Below are positions 17,654-24,500 of a stretch of 38,885 bases of DNA, piece by piece. Under the pieces are notes generated by a model that had not been told where the DNA came from, made no database searches, and was given only the letters and a program-made list of their open reading frames with translations. The stretch comes from Acidimicrobiales bacterium (GTDB lineage: Bacteria; Actinomycetota; Acidimicrobiia; Acidimicrobiales; Aldehydirespiratoraceae). The stretch's first letter is position 1, and each line of letters opens with the position of its first letter. The stretch lies in contig JAJCXZ010000020.1 of assembly GCA_029263175.1 (NCBI GenBank), forward strand, positions 1-38,885, written 5' to 3'. The position numbers were made by a program, and so were the translations under genes.

Positions 17654-19342
17654 GTGGAGGCCGCGACCGCTGACCATGCCGCTGCTCTCGCCGCGGTTAC
17701 GGCTCGGGCCGGATCAGCCCGCGGGTTCGTCGTCGACTTCACGGTCGACGGGAACACGATTGTCCCTTCTCCGCAAGTTCTCGGCCTTGAGGTCGACGTC
17801 GGCCTGCTCACCGAGCACGGGCCGTGGCTGATCGGTTTCGCCCGAGAAGCGCTGCTGTCTGCGTCCGAACGACGTCGTGGCGGCGTCCATCACACCGATC
17901 CGACGTTGGCGGCGGAGATCGCCCGTCTTGCCTTCGAGCTCCTCGGACGATCACCGACCGAAGCTGTCGTGGTTGATCCCGCGGTCGGGGGAGGCGTGTT
18001 CCTCCTTGCGGCTGCCGATTGCCTCAGTGGGCAACCGGCCGACATCGTCCGACAGCTCTACGGCTGCGATATCGACCCGCTGGCGGTCGCGGCGACACGA
18101 GCGGCGCTGACTGTCTGGTCCGGAGGGGTCGAACCGCCGGCGGTGAACCTGCGGGTCGCTGACTATCTCGTCCCGGCGACTCTGTTCCCTCGGGCGGACC
18201 TGGTCATCGGCAATCCTCCGTTCTTGTCTCAGCTGAAGGGCTCGACGACTCGAGACGCCGACGACCGTCGAAATCTCTCCGACCGCTGGCCCGGTGTGGG
18301 GCGCTATGTCGACACCGCCGCAGCGTTCATGCTGGCCGCGGTCGATGGGCTTGCCCCCGGCGGGGTCTGGGCGATGATCCAACCTGATTCGGTGCTGGGA
18401 GCGTCCGACGCCGAAGCCGTGCGGGCCCGACTCACCGCCGCGGCTCCGGTTCGGCGGATCTGGGTCGATGACGCCCGCCGCTTCGACGCCGCGATCGACA
18501 CGGTGGCGATCATCGGCCGGCAGGGGAGCAGCGGCGATGTCGCGATGTTCGCCGGCGTGCCCGCGTCCGAAGTCGGTGTCGTCTCGCTGCCGCCGCCGAA
18601 GAGTTGGGCTCCACTTCTCGCCCCTGTTCGTGGTGTGCCCGTGGTCAACGACCTTGCTGTTGCGGGCAAGCCCGGTGCTGTTGCCGGCAAGCCCGGTGCT
18701 TTTGCCTGCACGCTCGGCGATTTCGCCCTGGTAACCGCCGGTTTCCGCGACCAGTTCTACGGGCTGCGGGAGGCTGTCGGCGAGGATCCTGACGCTGAGG
18801 TGAAGCTGATCACGTCCGGGCTGATCGACCCGCTGACCAACCGGTGGGGGACAAGGTCCTGCCGCTACGACAAGAGAGTCTGGAACCACCCCGCAGTGGC
18901 GCTCGACCTCGTCGCTGATGACATCCGCGACTGGGTGCGGGCTCGGCTTCGGCCGAAGGTGCTCGTCGCCAGCCAAACACCAACGATCGAGGCCATCGCG
19001 GACCCGGCAGGGGAACTGGTGCCATGCACACCGGTGGTGACCGTGGAGCCCCACGATCCTGGCGACGTCTGGCGAATCGCGGCCCTGTTGACCTGTCCGG
19101 TCACCACCGCCCTTCTCGCCCACACGGCGAGCGGTACCGCCCTGAGCGCCGACGCACTCCGGGTGAGCGCGTCCCGCCTGGTTGACCTGCCGCTCCCGGC
19201 GAACGCCGATGCATGGACGCGAGCGGCCGCGTCCGCCCGCACCGGCGACGTTGCCGCCACCGGTGACGCCATGCAGGAGGCCTACGGCGTCGATGACCCT
19301 GCTCTGGTCGAGTGGTGGCATTCCCGTCTCCCGAGTCGGTAG
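17654..19342 (+). CDS. N6-adenine DNA methyltransferase (orphan)
   Basis: This protein of about 562 residues has the gamma-type N6-adenine methyltransferase layout. The SAM-binding motif is VVDPAVGGGVFLLAA near residue 105, a variant of DPACGSG. The catalytic motif is N187-P-P-F190 in VIGNPPFLSQL. A target-recognition-like C-terminal half follows. The annotated GTG at 17654 lacks a good ribosome site, and the frame stays open back to the helicase stop with plausible coding sequence (ALISSGRSVDGYLQ), so the true start may lie upstream or overlap the helicase. No restriction endonuclease gene is adjacent. A 21-base direct repeat in the middle encodes AGKPGA twice. It could be a housekeeping or epigenetic methylase, or a degenerate restriction-modification relic. 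Confidence 0.78.
   Translation: MEAATADHAAALAAVTARAGSARGFVVDFTVDGNTIVPSPQVLGLEVDVGLLTEHGPWLIGFAREALLSASERRRGGVHHTDPTLAAEIARLAFELLGRSPTEAVVVDPAVGGGVFLLAAADCLSGQPADIVRQLYGCDIDPLAVAATRAALTVWSGGVEPPAVNLRVADYLVPATLFPRADLVIGNPPFLSQLKGSTTRDADDRRNLSDRWPGVGRYVDTAAAFMLAAVDGLAPGGVWAMIQPDSVLGASDAEAVRARLTAAAPVRRIWVDDARRFDAAIDTVAIIGRQGSSGDVAMFAGVPASEVGVVSLPPPKSWAPLLAPVRGVPVVNDLAVAGKPGAVAGKPGAFACTLGDFALVTAGFRDQFYGLREAVGEDPDAEVKLITSGLIDPLTNRWGTRSCRYDKRVWNHPAVALDLVADDIRDWVRARLRPKVLVASQTPTIEAIADPAGELVPCTPVVTVEPHDPGDVWRIAALLTCPVTTALLAHTASGTALSADALRVSASRLVDLPLPANADAWTRAAASARTGDVAATGDAMQEAYGVDDPALVEWWHSRLPSR
18656..18697 (+). repeat. 21-base tandem duplication inside the methyltransferase gene
   Basis: Two copies of a 21-base unit (18656-18676 and 18677-18697) differ at one base. 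They keep the reading frame and encode a repeated AVAGKPG segment. The start of a third partial copy follows. The repeat lies between the catalytic half and the putative recognition half and is probably a linker expansion. Confidence 0.75.
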
Positions 19343-19350
19343 GGTGTCTT

Positions 19351-19455
19351 CCACATTCAGAGCGGACCGGAACTGCGATCCTCGGATCACGGTGATGGAC
19401 CCGGCAACCTGGGAACGGACACCCAAGGTGCCCTCTCACTTCGGTGAGGATGCGG
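19351..19455 (+). ncRNA. SAM riboswitch aptamer (S-box, SAM-I/SAM-IV clan)
   Basis: The leader of metX carries an S-box-like aptamer. CCACATT (19351-19357) pairs with GATGCGG (19449-19455) as P1, apart from one A-C mismatch. AGAGCGG follows the 5' strand, as in S-box RNAs. The conserved core GATGGACCCGGCAACC is near the centre. P3 forms from ACCTGGG and CCCAAGGT with one bulged base, ending in the conserved GGTGCC. P4 is CTCAC-TTCG-GTGAG. GATC-CTCG-GATC makes a hairpin in the P2 position. Metabolic context (metX and a transsulfuration enzyme) fits SAM sensing. I could not decide between SAM-I and SAM-IV by eye. Confidence 0.82.
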
Positions 19456-19486
19456 CGTCGGCTTCGGCTGGGGCAACGAACTGTCC

Positions 19487-19549
19487 GGCGACTCCCGTCG
19501 CCGTCACAGGTGGGCACTAGGGAACACGGGCCTGAGGAGCACCTGTGAC
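19487..19549 (+). promoter_or_regulatory. Expression platform of the SAM riboswitch: hairpin covering the metX start
   Basis: A GGCGAC-TCCC-GTCGCC hairpin (19487-19502) is followed at once by a second, longer one. GTCACAGGTG (19503-19512) is the exact complement of CACCTGTGAC (19540-19549). The second arm contains the GTG start of metX at 19545, and the loop ends in the ribosome site GAGGAG (19534-19539). When this hairpin forms, the start codon is paired. This points to translational rather than transcriptional control. No T-tract terminator is present. Confidence 0.72.
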
Positions 19550-20750
19550 CGAGCGATCCGACAACCTGCATTTCGACCCCGGTGAGCGGTATCCCCGCGA
19601 TCTGCGGGCTTCGGGTGCATGGAGTCCGAACGGCCACGCGGGGGCGCGACGGTTCGCCACCGTCAACACTCGCCCCTTCGCCCTGGAGAGCGGTGGGGTG
19701 CTCGATGAGGTTGTCATTGCCTACGAGACGTGGGGTGAGCTCAACGCCGATGCCTCCAACGCCGTGCTGGTCTGCCACGCCCTCACCGGCGATTCTCACG
19801 CCGCCGGCGCCATCGAACCCGGCCACGTGGCCGATGGTTGGTGGAACGCACTGATCGGTCCGAGGAAGGCTCTCGACACAGATCGATTCTTCATCGTGTG
19901 TGCCAACGTTCTCGGTGGTTGCCAGGGCTCTACCGGCCCGAGCAGTATCGACCCGGCGACCGGCACACACTACGGTCCGACGTTTCCGCAGGTCACCATG
20001 CGCGACATCGTGCGCTCCCAAAAGCTCCTCACCGACGCTCTCGGCATCGAACGCTGGCTCTCCGTCGTCGGTGGGTCGATGGGAGGAATGCAAGTACTCG
20101 AGTGGGGTGCCATGTACCCCAAGCGGGCTCGTTCGCTGATGCCGATCGCTTCCATCGCCGCCGCCAGCGCGATGCAGATCGCGTGGAGCGCCGTGGAGCG
20201 CCTCGCCATCGTCAACGACCCTGCCTGGCGCGATGGTTGGTACTACGACGCTCCCGAATCCGAGGGTCCGTGGCGCGGGTTGGCGCTGGCACGAGAAATT
20301 TCCCAGATCACATATCGCACCACCCATGTCTTCGATGACCGCTTCGGTCGTGAGGTGCACGATCCGCGGCGAGAGCTCGAGCCGTGGGGCCGCTTCGAGA
20401 TCGAGGCCTACCTCGATCACCACGGTCAGAAGCTGGTTCGGCGATTCGATGCCAACTCCTTTCTGATCCTGAGCAAGGCCATGGATCTCCACGACATCGG
20501 CCGCGGCCGAGGTGGTATTGCCAAGGTGCTCGGCGATATCAGGGTGCCGGTGCTCACGGCCTCGGTTTCTTCCGACATTCTGTATCCGCCCTACCAGCAG
20601 GCCGAGATACACGATCTGATTCTGAAGGGTGGCGGCGAATGCGCGTACGAGGTCGTCAACAGTCCCCAGGGCCATGACGGATTCCTGCTCGAGAGCGAAT
20701 TCCTGGGTCCCCTGATTGCCGCAACCCTGTCCCGAGCAAGGCGCCCATGA
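19545..20750 (+). CDS. metX: Homoserine O-acetyltransferase (MetX)
   Basis: This 401-residue alpha/beta hydrolase-fold enzyme acylates homoserine, the first committed step of methionine synthesis. The family blocks VCHALTGDSH, ANVLGGCQGSTGPSS and the nucleophile elbow GGSMGGMQ (Ser178) are intact, and the C-terminal GHDGFLLE holds the catalytic His. Length is normal for MetX. The GTG at 19545 is chosen because GAGGAG lies six bases upstream and the family N-terminus follows. The start sits within the hairpin downstream of a SAM riboswitch, so expression should fall when SAM is plentiful. The stop overlaps the next gene by four bases (ATGA). Acetyl versus succinyl specificity is not certain from sequence alone. 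Confidence 0.93.
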   Translation: MTERSDNLHFDPGERYPRDLRASGAWSPNGHAGARRFATVNTRPFALESGGVLDEVVIAYETWGELNADASNAVLVCHALTGDSHAAGAIEPGHVADGWWNALIGPRKALDTDRFFIVCANVLGGCQGSTGPSSIDPATGTHYGPTFPQVTMRDIVRSQKLLTDALGIERWLSVVGGSMGGMQVLEWGAMYPKRARSLMPIASIAAASAMQIAWSAVERLAIVNDPAWRDGWYYDAPESEGPWRGLALAREISQITYRTTHVFDDRFGREVHDPRRELEPWGRFEIEAYLDHHGQKLVRRFDANSFLILSKAMDLHDIGRGRGGIAKVLGDIRVPVLTASVSSDILYPPYQQAEIHDLILKGGGECAYEVVNSPQGHDGFLLESEFLGPLIAATLSRARRP

Positions 20751-21919
20751 GCGATCAACCACTCCACCCTCACACCCGAGCCATTCGCGCCGGCAGGGGT
20801 AACAACGACACGGCGTTGGCGCCAGTGCTCTGGTCGAGCAGCACGTTCTTCGTGGACGGGGTCGAGGAGGCGCAGTCGTTCGCCACCGACATCACTGCGC
20901 CGAAGTTCTACGGCCGTCACTCCAATCCGACCGTCGCCGATTTCGAGTCGGCAATCGCATCGCTCGAGGGCGCCGAGTCGGCGCGAGCGTTTGCCTCCGG
21001 TATGGGTGCCATCAGCGCGGTGATCCTGGGCATCTGTTCTGCCGGTGACCACATCGTGACTCAGCGTCAGCTCTACTCGCACACCCAGTTGATCTTCCAG
21101 GCGGTCTGTCCGCGGTTCGGGATCGACGTCACGTTCGTGGATGGCACCGACCCGGGCGCGTGGACGGCTGCGGTGATCCCCGGCAAGACCACATTGGTGT
21201 TTGCGGAGACGCCGGCCAACCCGAAGCTGTCGCTCGTCGATCTCGATGCGCTCGGCGCGATCGCCGGGCCGGTCACGGTTGTCGACTCGACCTTCGCGAC
21301 GCCCCTCGGGCAGCGGCCCCTGGACTATGGCGTCGATCTCGTCATCCATTCCGCCACGAAGGCAATCGCCGGTCACAACGATGCCATCCTCGGCGTCGTG
21401 GCAGGGTCCGAGGAACTGATTGCGTGGATTCGCGGCTTCGCGGTGCTGCACGGTGCGGTGGCCTCGCCCTTCGATGCGCTGAACGGGCTTCGGGGGATGC
21501 GAACCCTTCCGGTACGGCTTCGCCAGCAGACCGAGACGGCCTGCGAGCTGGCGCACATGTTGGAGAACCATCCGCAGGTTGCGCAGGTGTTCTATCCCGG
21601 CCTGCCATCACACCCGCAACACCGGCTTGCCCAGCGGCAACTCAAGCTCCCCGGCGGACTGATCACCTTTGATCTCGTCGGTGGACGCGCCGCGGGGTCG
21701 ACATTGGTCGATGGGGTGCAGTTGGTCCAGCTCGCGACCTCGCTCGGGGGTCCTGAGACGCTCATCACCCATCCGGCGTCGACCACCCATGTCGGGCTCC
21801 TGCCCGAGGAGTTGGAGGCTTCGGGCATCGGTGAGGGCACTGTCCGCTTGTCGTGCGGCCTCGAGCACGTCGATGACTTGGTGGCCGATCTCCAGCAGGC
21901 GATGGACGCGATCGGTTGA
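20747..21919 (+). CDS. PLP-dependent transsulfuration-type enzyme (cystathionine gamma-synthase or O-acylhomoserine sulfhydrylase)
   Basis: This 390-residue protein belongs to the Cys/Met metabolism PLP family. The Schiff-base lysine is K205 in LVIHSATKAIAGHNDA. The substrate and cofactor blocks YGRHSNPTV, FASGMGAIS and FAETPANPKLSLVD are present. It uses the O-acylhomoserine made by MetX, either with cysteine to give cystathionine or with sulfide to give homocysteine directly. Its length fits MetB or MetZ better than the roughly 430-residue MetY. The ATGA overlap with metX means translational coupling and riboswitch control. The exact reaction is not decided, so no symbol is given. Confidence 0.88.
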   Translation: MSDQPLHPHTRAIRAGRGNNDTALAPVLWSSSTFFVDGVEEAQSFATDITAPKFYGRHSNPTVADFESAIASLEGAESARAFASGMGAISAVILGICSAGDHIVTQRQLYSHTQLIFQAVCPRFGIDVTFVDGTDPGAWTAAVIPGKTTLVFAETPANPKLSLVDLDALGAIAGPVTVVDSTFATPLGQRPLDYGVDLVIHSATKAIAGHNDAILGVVAGSEELIAWIRGFAVLHGAVASPFDALNGLRGMRTLPVRLRQQTETACELAHMLENHPQVAQVFYPGLPSHPQHRLAQRQLKLPGGLITFDLVGGRAAGSTLVDGVQLVQLATSLGGPETLITHPASTTHVGLLPEELEASGIGEGTVRLSCGLEHVDDLVADLQQAMDAIG

Positions 21920-21920
21920 C

Positions 21921-22700
21921 ATGCCCGAGCTTCTCGAAATCGAGACCTACCGGAAGGCGGCCGAACCGGTCGTCGGCCGCACCATCGGCGCCGTTGATGC
22001 GCCCGACGACTGGTACCTCAAGGGCGGGCTTGGCCCAGCGGAGGTCACCGGCGTGTTGCCCGGTGTGAGAATCACCGGCACCGGCCGGATCGGGAAGCTC
22101 ATGCTGCTCGAGACCGATGGCCCCACCATCGGCCTTCGGTTCGGTATGACGGGCCGACTGATCGTCAATGGCGATGCCGCCCTCAGCGACCTGGAGTACG
22201 GCAGCAATCGCGACAATCCGGCATGGGATCGTTTCGCCCTGCGGTTCACCGACGGCGGTTCGCTGGTGATGCGCGATCCTCGCCGACTGGGGGGAGTCGA
22301 GCTCGATCCCGACGTTGCCAGGCTCGGCCCGGACGCTGCGGTCGTGACATTGAAACCGTTTGCCCGGATCCTCGCCGGGTCCGGTGCGCCGCTGAAGGCG
22401 CGGCTCATGGACCAGTCCCGAGTTGCCGGCCTCGGCAACCTGCTTGTCGACGAGTCGCTGTTCCGGGCCGGGCTCTCGCCCGAGCGCCCGGCCAGGTCCC
22501 TTCAGGCCGACGAAGTCGCTCGTCTCCACCGGGCGGTGCGCCGGACGCTCAAGACGCTTGGCGGACGCGGCGGCAGCCACACCGGTGATCTCCAGCCTGC
22601 TCGGGTGCGGGGCGGGCTCTGCCCGAAGGACGGTGAAGTGCTACGCCGGACCCAGGTTGGAGGACGCACGACCTACTGGTGCCCGCATCATCAGCGTTGA
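21921..22700 (+). CDS. Formamidopyrimidine-DNA glycosylase family protein (Fpg/Nei)
   Basis: This 259-residue enzyme is a base-excision repair glycosylase and AP lyase. The catalytic Pro2 and Glu3 are present in MPELLEIE, Lys59 sits at the conserved beta-hairpin position, and the helix-two-turn-helix reads GLGNLLVDESLFRAG. The C-terminal zinc finger has canonical spacing but changed ligands: C234, D237, C254 and H257 replace four cysteines. The N-terminus MPELLEIE differs from the usual MPELPEVE of Fpg. It may be a divergent actinobacterial Fpg-like member with altered damage specificity. The start ATG is one base after the previous stop, so it probably shares the methionine transcript. The frame is open further upstream but only antisense-like sequence is found there. 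Confidence 0.85.
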   Translation: MPELLEIETYRKAAEPVVGRTIGAVDAPDDWYLKGGLGPAEVTGVLPGVRITGTGRIGKLMLLETDGPTIGLRFGMTGRLIVNGDAALSDLEYGSNRDNPAWDRFALRFTDGGSLVMRDPRRLGGVELDPDVARLGPDAAVVTLKPFARILAGSGAPLKARLMDQSRVAGLGNLLVDESLFRAGLSPERPARSLQADEVARLHRAVRRTLKTLGGRGGSHTGDLQPARVRGGLCPKDGEVLRRTQVGGRTTYWCPHHQR

Positions 22701-22720
22701 TCCCGCTACGGTCGTCGCCC

Positions 22721-23077
22721 GTGGTGCAGATGTGTGACGGGCGGGTCCGAAAGGGACTGGTGGTGCTGGTGGTGCTCGGCGCGCTCCTGGCTCCGCCACA
22801 CTCGGCTGTGGCCGCGTCACCGAGCCTGGCGCAGGATTCCGCTGATGAGTTCGAGGCCGACGAGGCCCAGGGCACCGTCGACACCGTTCGTCGTGCACTG
22901 ATCGGCATCGCGATCGGCACGGGAGTGATGCTCGTCCTGTACATCTGGCACACCGATCCGCGTCGCCGATTCGAGGTTGCCATGCGGCGCCGGGAACGGC
23001 GCGAAGCAGAGCAAGGTGTCGGAGTCGAGGATGAGTTCGTCCTGCCCGCCGACTTCGACGACGTCGAGCCCGACTGA
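22721..23077 (+). CDS. Small hypothetical protein with signal peptide and one transmembrane segment
   Basis: I do not recognise a family. The product of about 118 residues begins with a signal peptide (GLVVLVVLGALLAPPHSAVAA) and has a predicted cleavage after AVAA. A short acidic region follows, then one hydrophobic helix (ALIGIAIGTGVMLVLYIW), and finally a basic, charged tail (RRRFEVAMRRRERREAE). That would make a type I-like membrane protein with a cytoplasmic C-terminus. The start may be the GTG at 22721 or the ATG at 22730. It lies 20 bases after the glycosylase gene on the same strand. Confidence 0.6.
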   Translation: MVQMCDGRVRKGLVVLVVLGALLAPPHSAVAASPSLAQDSADEFEADEAQGTVDTVRRALIGIAIGTGVMLVLYIWHTDPRRRFEVAMRRRERREAEQGVGVEDEFVLPADFDDVEPD

Positions 23078-23112
23078 ATCTCGCTCCGTCGTTGCCCGAT
23101 ACTGTGTCTGGT

Positions 23113-23337
23113 ATGGCCGATGGATTTGATGCCGATGAAATGCTCGAACGATTCCGCGAGCGCGCGGAAGCCGTGAAACGCCGCAACCTGCCGCCCGTGG
23201 GCGGTGACGAGCGGGCTGCATTCGTGAACCAGGCGAAGACCGACTACCAGGACTTCGCCATGCTCGGCGATGCTGTGCCGTCGCTCGAGGACGGCATTCT
23301 CACGCTTCGCATTGATCTTCGACCCCCGTCGGAGTGA
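23113..23337 (+). CDS. Small hypothetical protein
   Basis: This 74-residue acidic protein has no recognised domain. It is rich in charged helical sequence (DEMLERFRERAEAVKRR near the start) and ends in ILTLRIDLRPPSE. The ATG at 23113 gives MADGFDADEM; the frame is open a little further upstream. It sits between two same-strand genes with gaps of 35 and 60 bases. Coding potential is supported by composition and by its tight packing between neighbours; function is unknown. Confidence 0.55.
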   Translation: MADGFDADEMLERFRERAEAVKRRNLPPVGGDERAAFVNQAKTDYQDFAMLGDAVPSLEDGILTLRIDLRPPSE

Positions 23338-23397
23338 ACCGATGTCGCGAGACCTGGTGACCTACGCTCAACGAGACGCTCGACTGAGGAGAATTCG

Positions 23398-24249
23398 GTG
23401 ACAGACGAAACCGCTGGTGAGGACGTTCCCCCGCCCCCTCCGCCCCCGCCCCCTCCGCCCCCGCCCCCTCCGCCCCCGGCGGCACCCGCTCCATCGGGCG
23501 AGCCGACGCTGAGCGACCTCGGCGGTCTTCCGATGAGTGGCGACCACGCACCGATCGCCGGCGTTGATCCGAGTCCCCCGACGCCGGCCTCACCGACAGG
23601 GATGGCCCCGCCGCCACCTCCCGCGCCGCCGGTCGATGCACCTCCGCCGCCCCCGGCTCCGACCGCGGACGCTCCGCCGCCACCCCCGCCGGCTCCCGCT
23701 GCGCCACCTCCGCCGCCCGCTCCTGCGGCACCCCCCGCTCCGGTTGTGGCGACCCCGCCTCCTTCGCCGGTAGATGCGCCTCCACCAGCCGCGCCTCCGG
23801 CTCCGGCGGCCGTCGCTCCCGTCGCTCCACGTGCGATGCCCAGCGCCGACTCAGGCCCTGGTCTCACCGACACGTTCGGGATCGGTCAGGCCGTCGGCCG
23901 CCTGTCCAACGGCAGCCGCAAGACCGGCAAGGGTGCCTTCCTGGTCCTCTCCGGAACACTGACGGATGGCGAGAGCGTCGAGGTCATCGTGCAATGTCGA
24001 TACCGAGGTGCCGATGGTGCGATGGCCCTCACCAACAAGCGACTGTTGATCGTCAACGCTCGGGAGTGGAATCCCGACATCACGCCGGTGGGCCTCGAAC
24101 CGGGCCTTACCGTGCAGGGATGGCAGGACGAACGCACCGCGGCGTTGGTGTTCGAACGCGACGGTGCCGAACTGATTGTCGACAAGATCGGCGACCGCGA
24201 GGTCGCCCAGGATCTGGTCAGCCGAGTCCGCGCCCGCGTCGACGGCTGA
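23398..24249 (+). CDS. Proline-rich protein with C-terminal PH-like domain
   Basis: This 283-residue protein has two parts. The first 150 residues are a low-complexity region of proline and alanine, beginning with an unbroken run of 17 prolines encoded by tandem repeats. The last 130 residues are a folded domain, with IGQAVGRLSNGSRKTGKG at its start, then ALTNKRLLIVNAREW, which resembles bacterial PH-like (YokE/SHOCT-associated) domains that carry an ALTNKRLL strand. No signal peptide is present, so the protein is cytosolic or membrane-associated. The start is a GTG at 23398, preceded by GAGGAG (23388-23393). Long proline runs usually need EF-P for translation. The role is unknown. Confidence 0.7.
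   Translation: MTDETAGEDVPPPPPPPPPPPPPPPPPAAPAPSGEPTLSDLGGLPMSGDHAPIAGVDPSPPTPASPTGMAPPPPPAPPVDAPPPPPAPTADAPPPPPPAPAAPPPPPAPAAPPAPVVATPPPSPVDAPPPAAPPAPAAVAPVAPRAMPSADSGPGLTDTFGIGQAVGRLSNGSRKTGKGAFLVLSGTLTDGESVEVIVQCRYRGADGAMALTNKRLLIVNAREWNPDITPVGLEPGLTVQGWQDERTAALVFERDGAELIVDKIGDREVAQDLVSRVRARVDG
23431..23475 (+). repeat. Three perfect 15-base tandem repeats encoding polyproline
   Basis: The unit CCGCCCCCTCCGCCC occurs three times without change and codes for five prolines each. Such repeats are prone to copy-number change in frame, which would lengthen or shorten the proline run. Confidence 0.9.
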
Positions 24250-24314
24250 TTTTCTCGCTTCGGCCCTCCTCGGGGTCGGGAATGTGGTCGGACCCGGTAC
24301 ATTTGTCCCCCGCT

Positions 24315-24390
24315 GCGGACGTAGCTCAGTTGGTAGAGCGCAACCTTGCCAAGGTTGAGGTCGCCGGTTCGAACCCGGTCGTCCGCTCCA
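24315..24390 (+). tRNA. tRNA-Gly, anticodon GCC
   Basis: The acceptor arms GCGGACG (24315-24321) and CGTCCGC (24380-24386) pair fully. The anticodon stem CAACC/GGTTG closes the loop TTGCCAA with anticodon GCC. The T-loop is TTCGAAC. The discriminator base is T at 24387 and CCA is encoded at 24388-24390. The gene is intact. It is followed by a terminator and then a tyrosine recombinase gene, so its 3' end is a likely integration site. Confidence 0.97.
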
Positions 24391-24399
24391 AGTAAAACC

Positions 24400-24440
24400 C
24401 CAGGTCCCGCACGGTTTTCCGTGCGGGACCTGGCCGTTTT
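24400..24440 (+). terminator. Strong intrinsic terminator after tRNA-Gly
   Basis: CCAGGTCCCGCACGG (24400-24414) and its exact complement (24419-24433) form a 15-bp stem closed by TTTT, followed by CCGTTTT. It ends the tRNA transcript and insulates the integrase gene. Confidence 0.9.
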
Positions 24441-24487
24441 CAGCCCGAGCATCCCATCCCGCCATCCCATCCCTGACAGGATTCGCG

Positions 24488-24493
24488 TAACAT
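24488..24493 (+). promoter_or_regulatory. Possible -10 element for a leaderless integrase transcript
   Basis: TAACAT lies seven bases before the GTG start of the integrase. It fits the actinobacterial TANNNT pattern for leaderless transcripts. No good -35 element was found. Confidence 0.3.
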
Positions 24494-24500
24494 CGGGTTT

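Noticed and set aside
16120-17811. 563-codon open frame on the minus strand
   Set aside because: It lies opposite the DEAD-box helicase, whose motifs are all intact; high-GC genes often leave long antisense frames open.
19101-20762. 553-codon open frame on the minus strand
   Set aside because: It lies opposite metX and the SAM riboswitch and shows no domain.
23244-23873. Minus-strand glycine- and alanine-rich frame that looks like a PE_PGRS-type protein
   Set aside because: It is the antisense reading of the proline-rich gene; the polyglycine comes from the reverse of the polyproline codons, and there is no PE domain.
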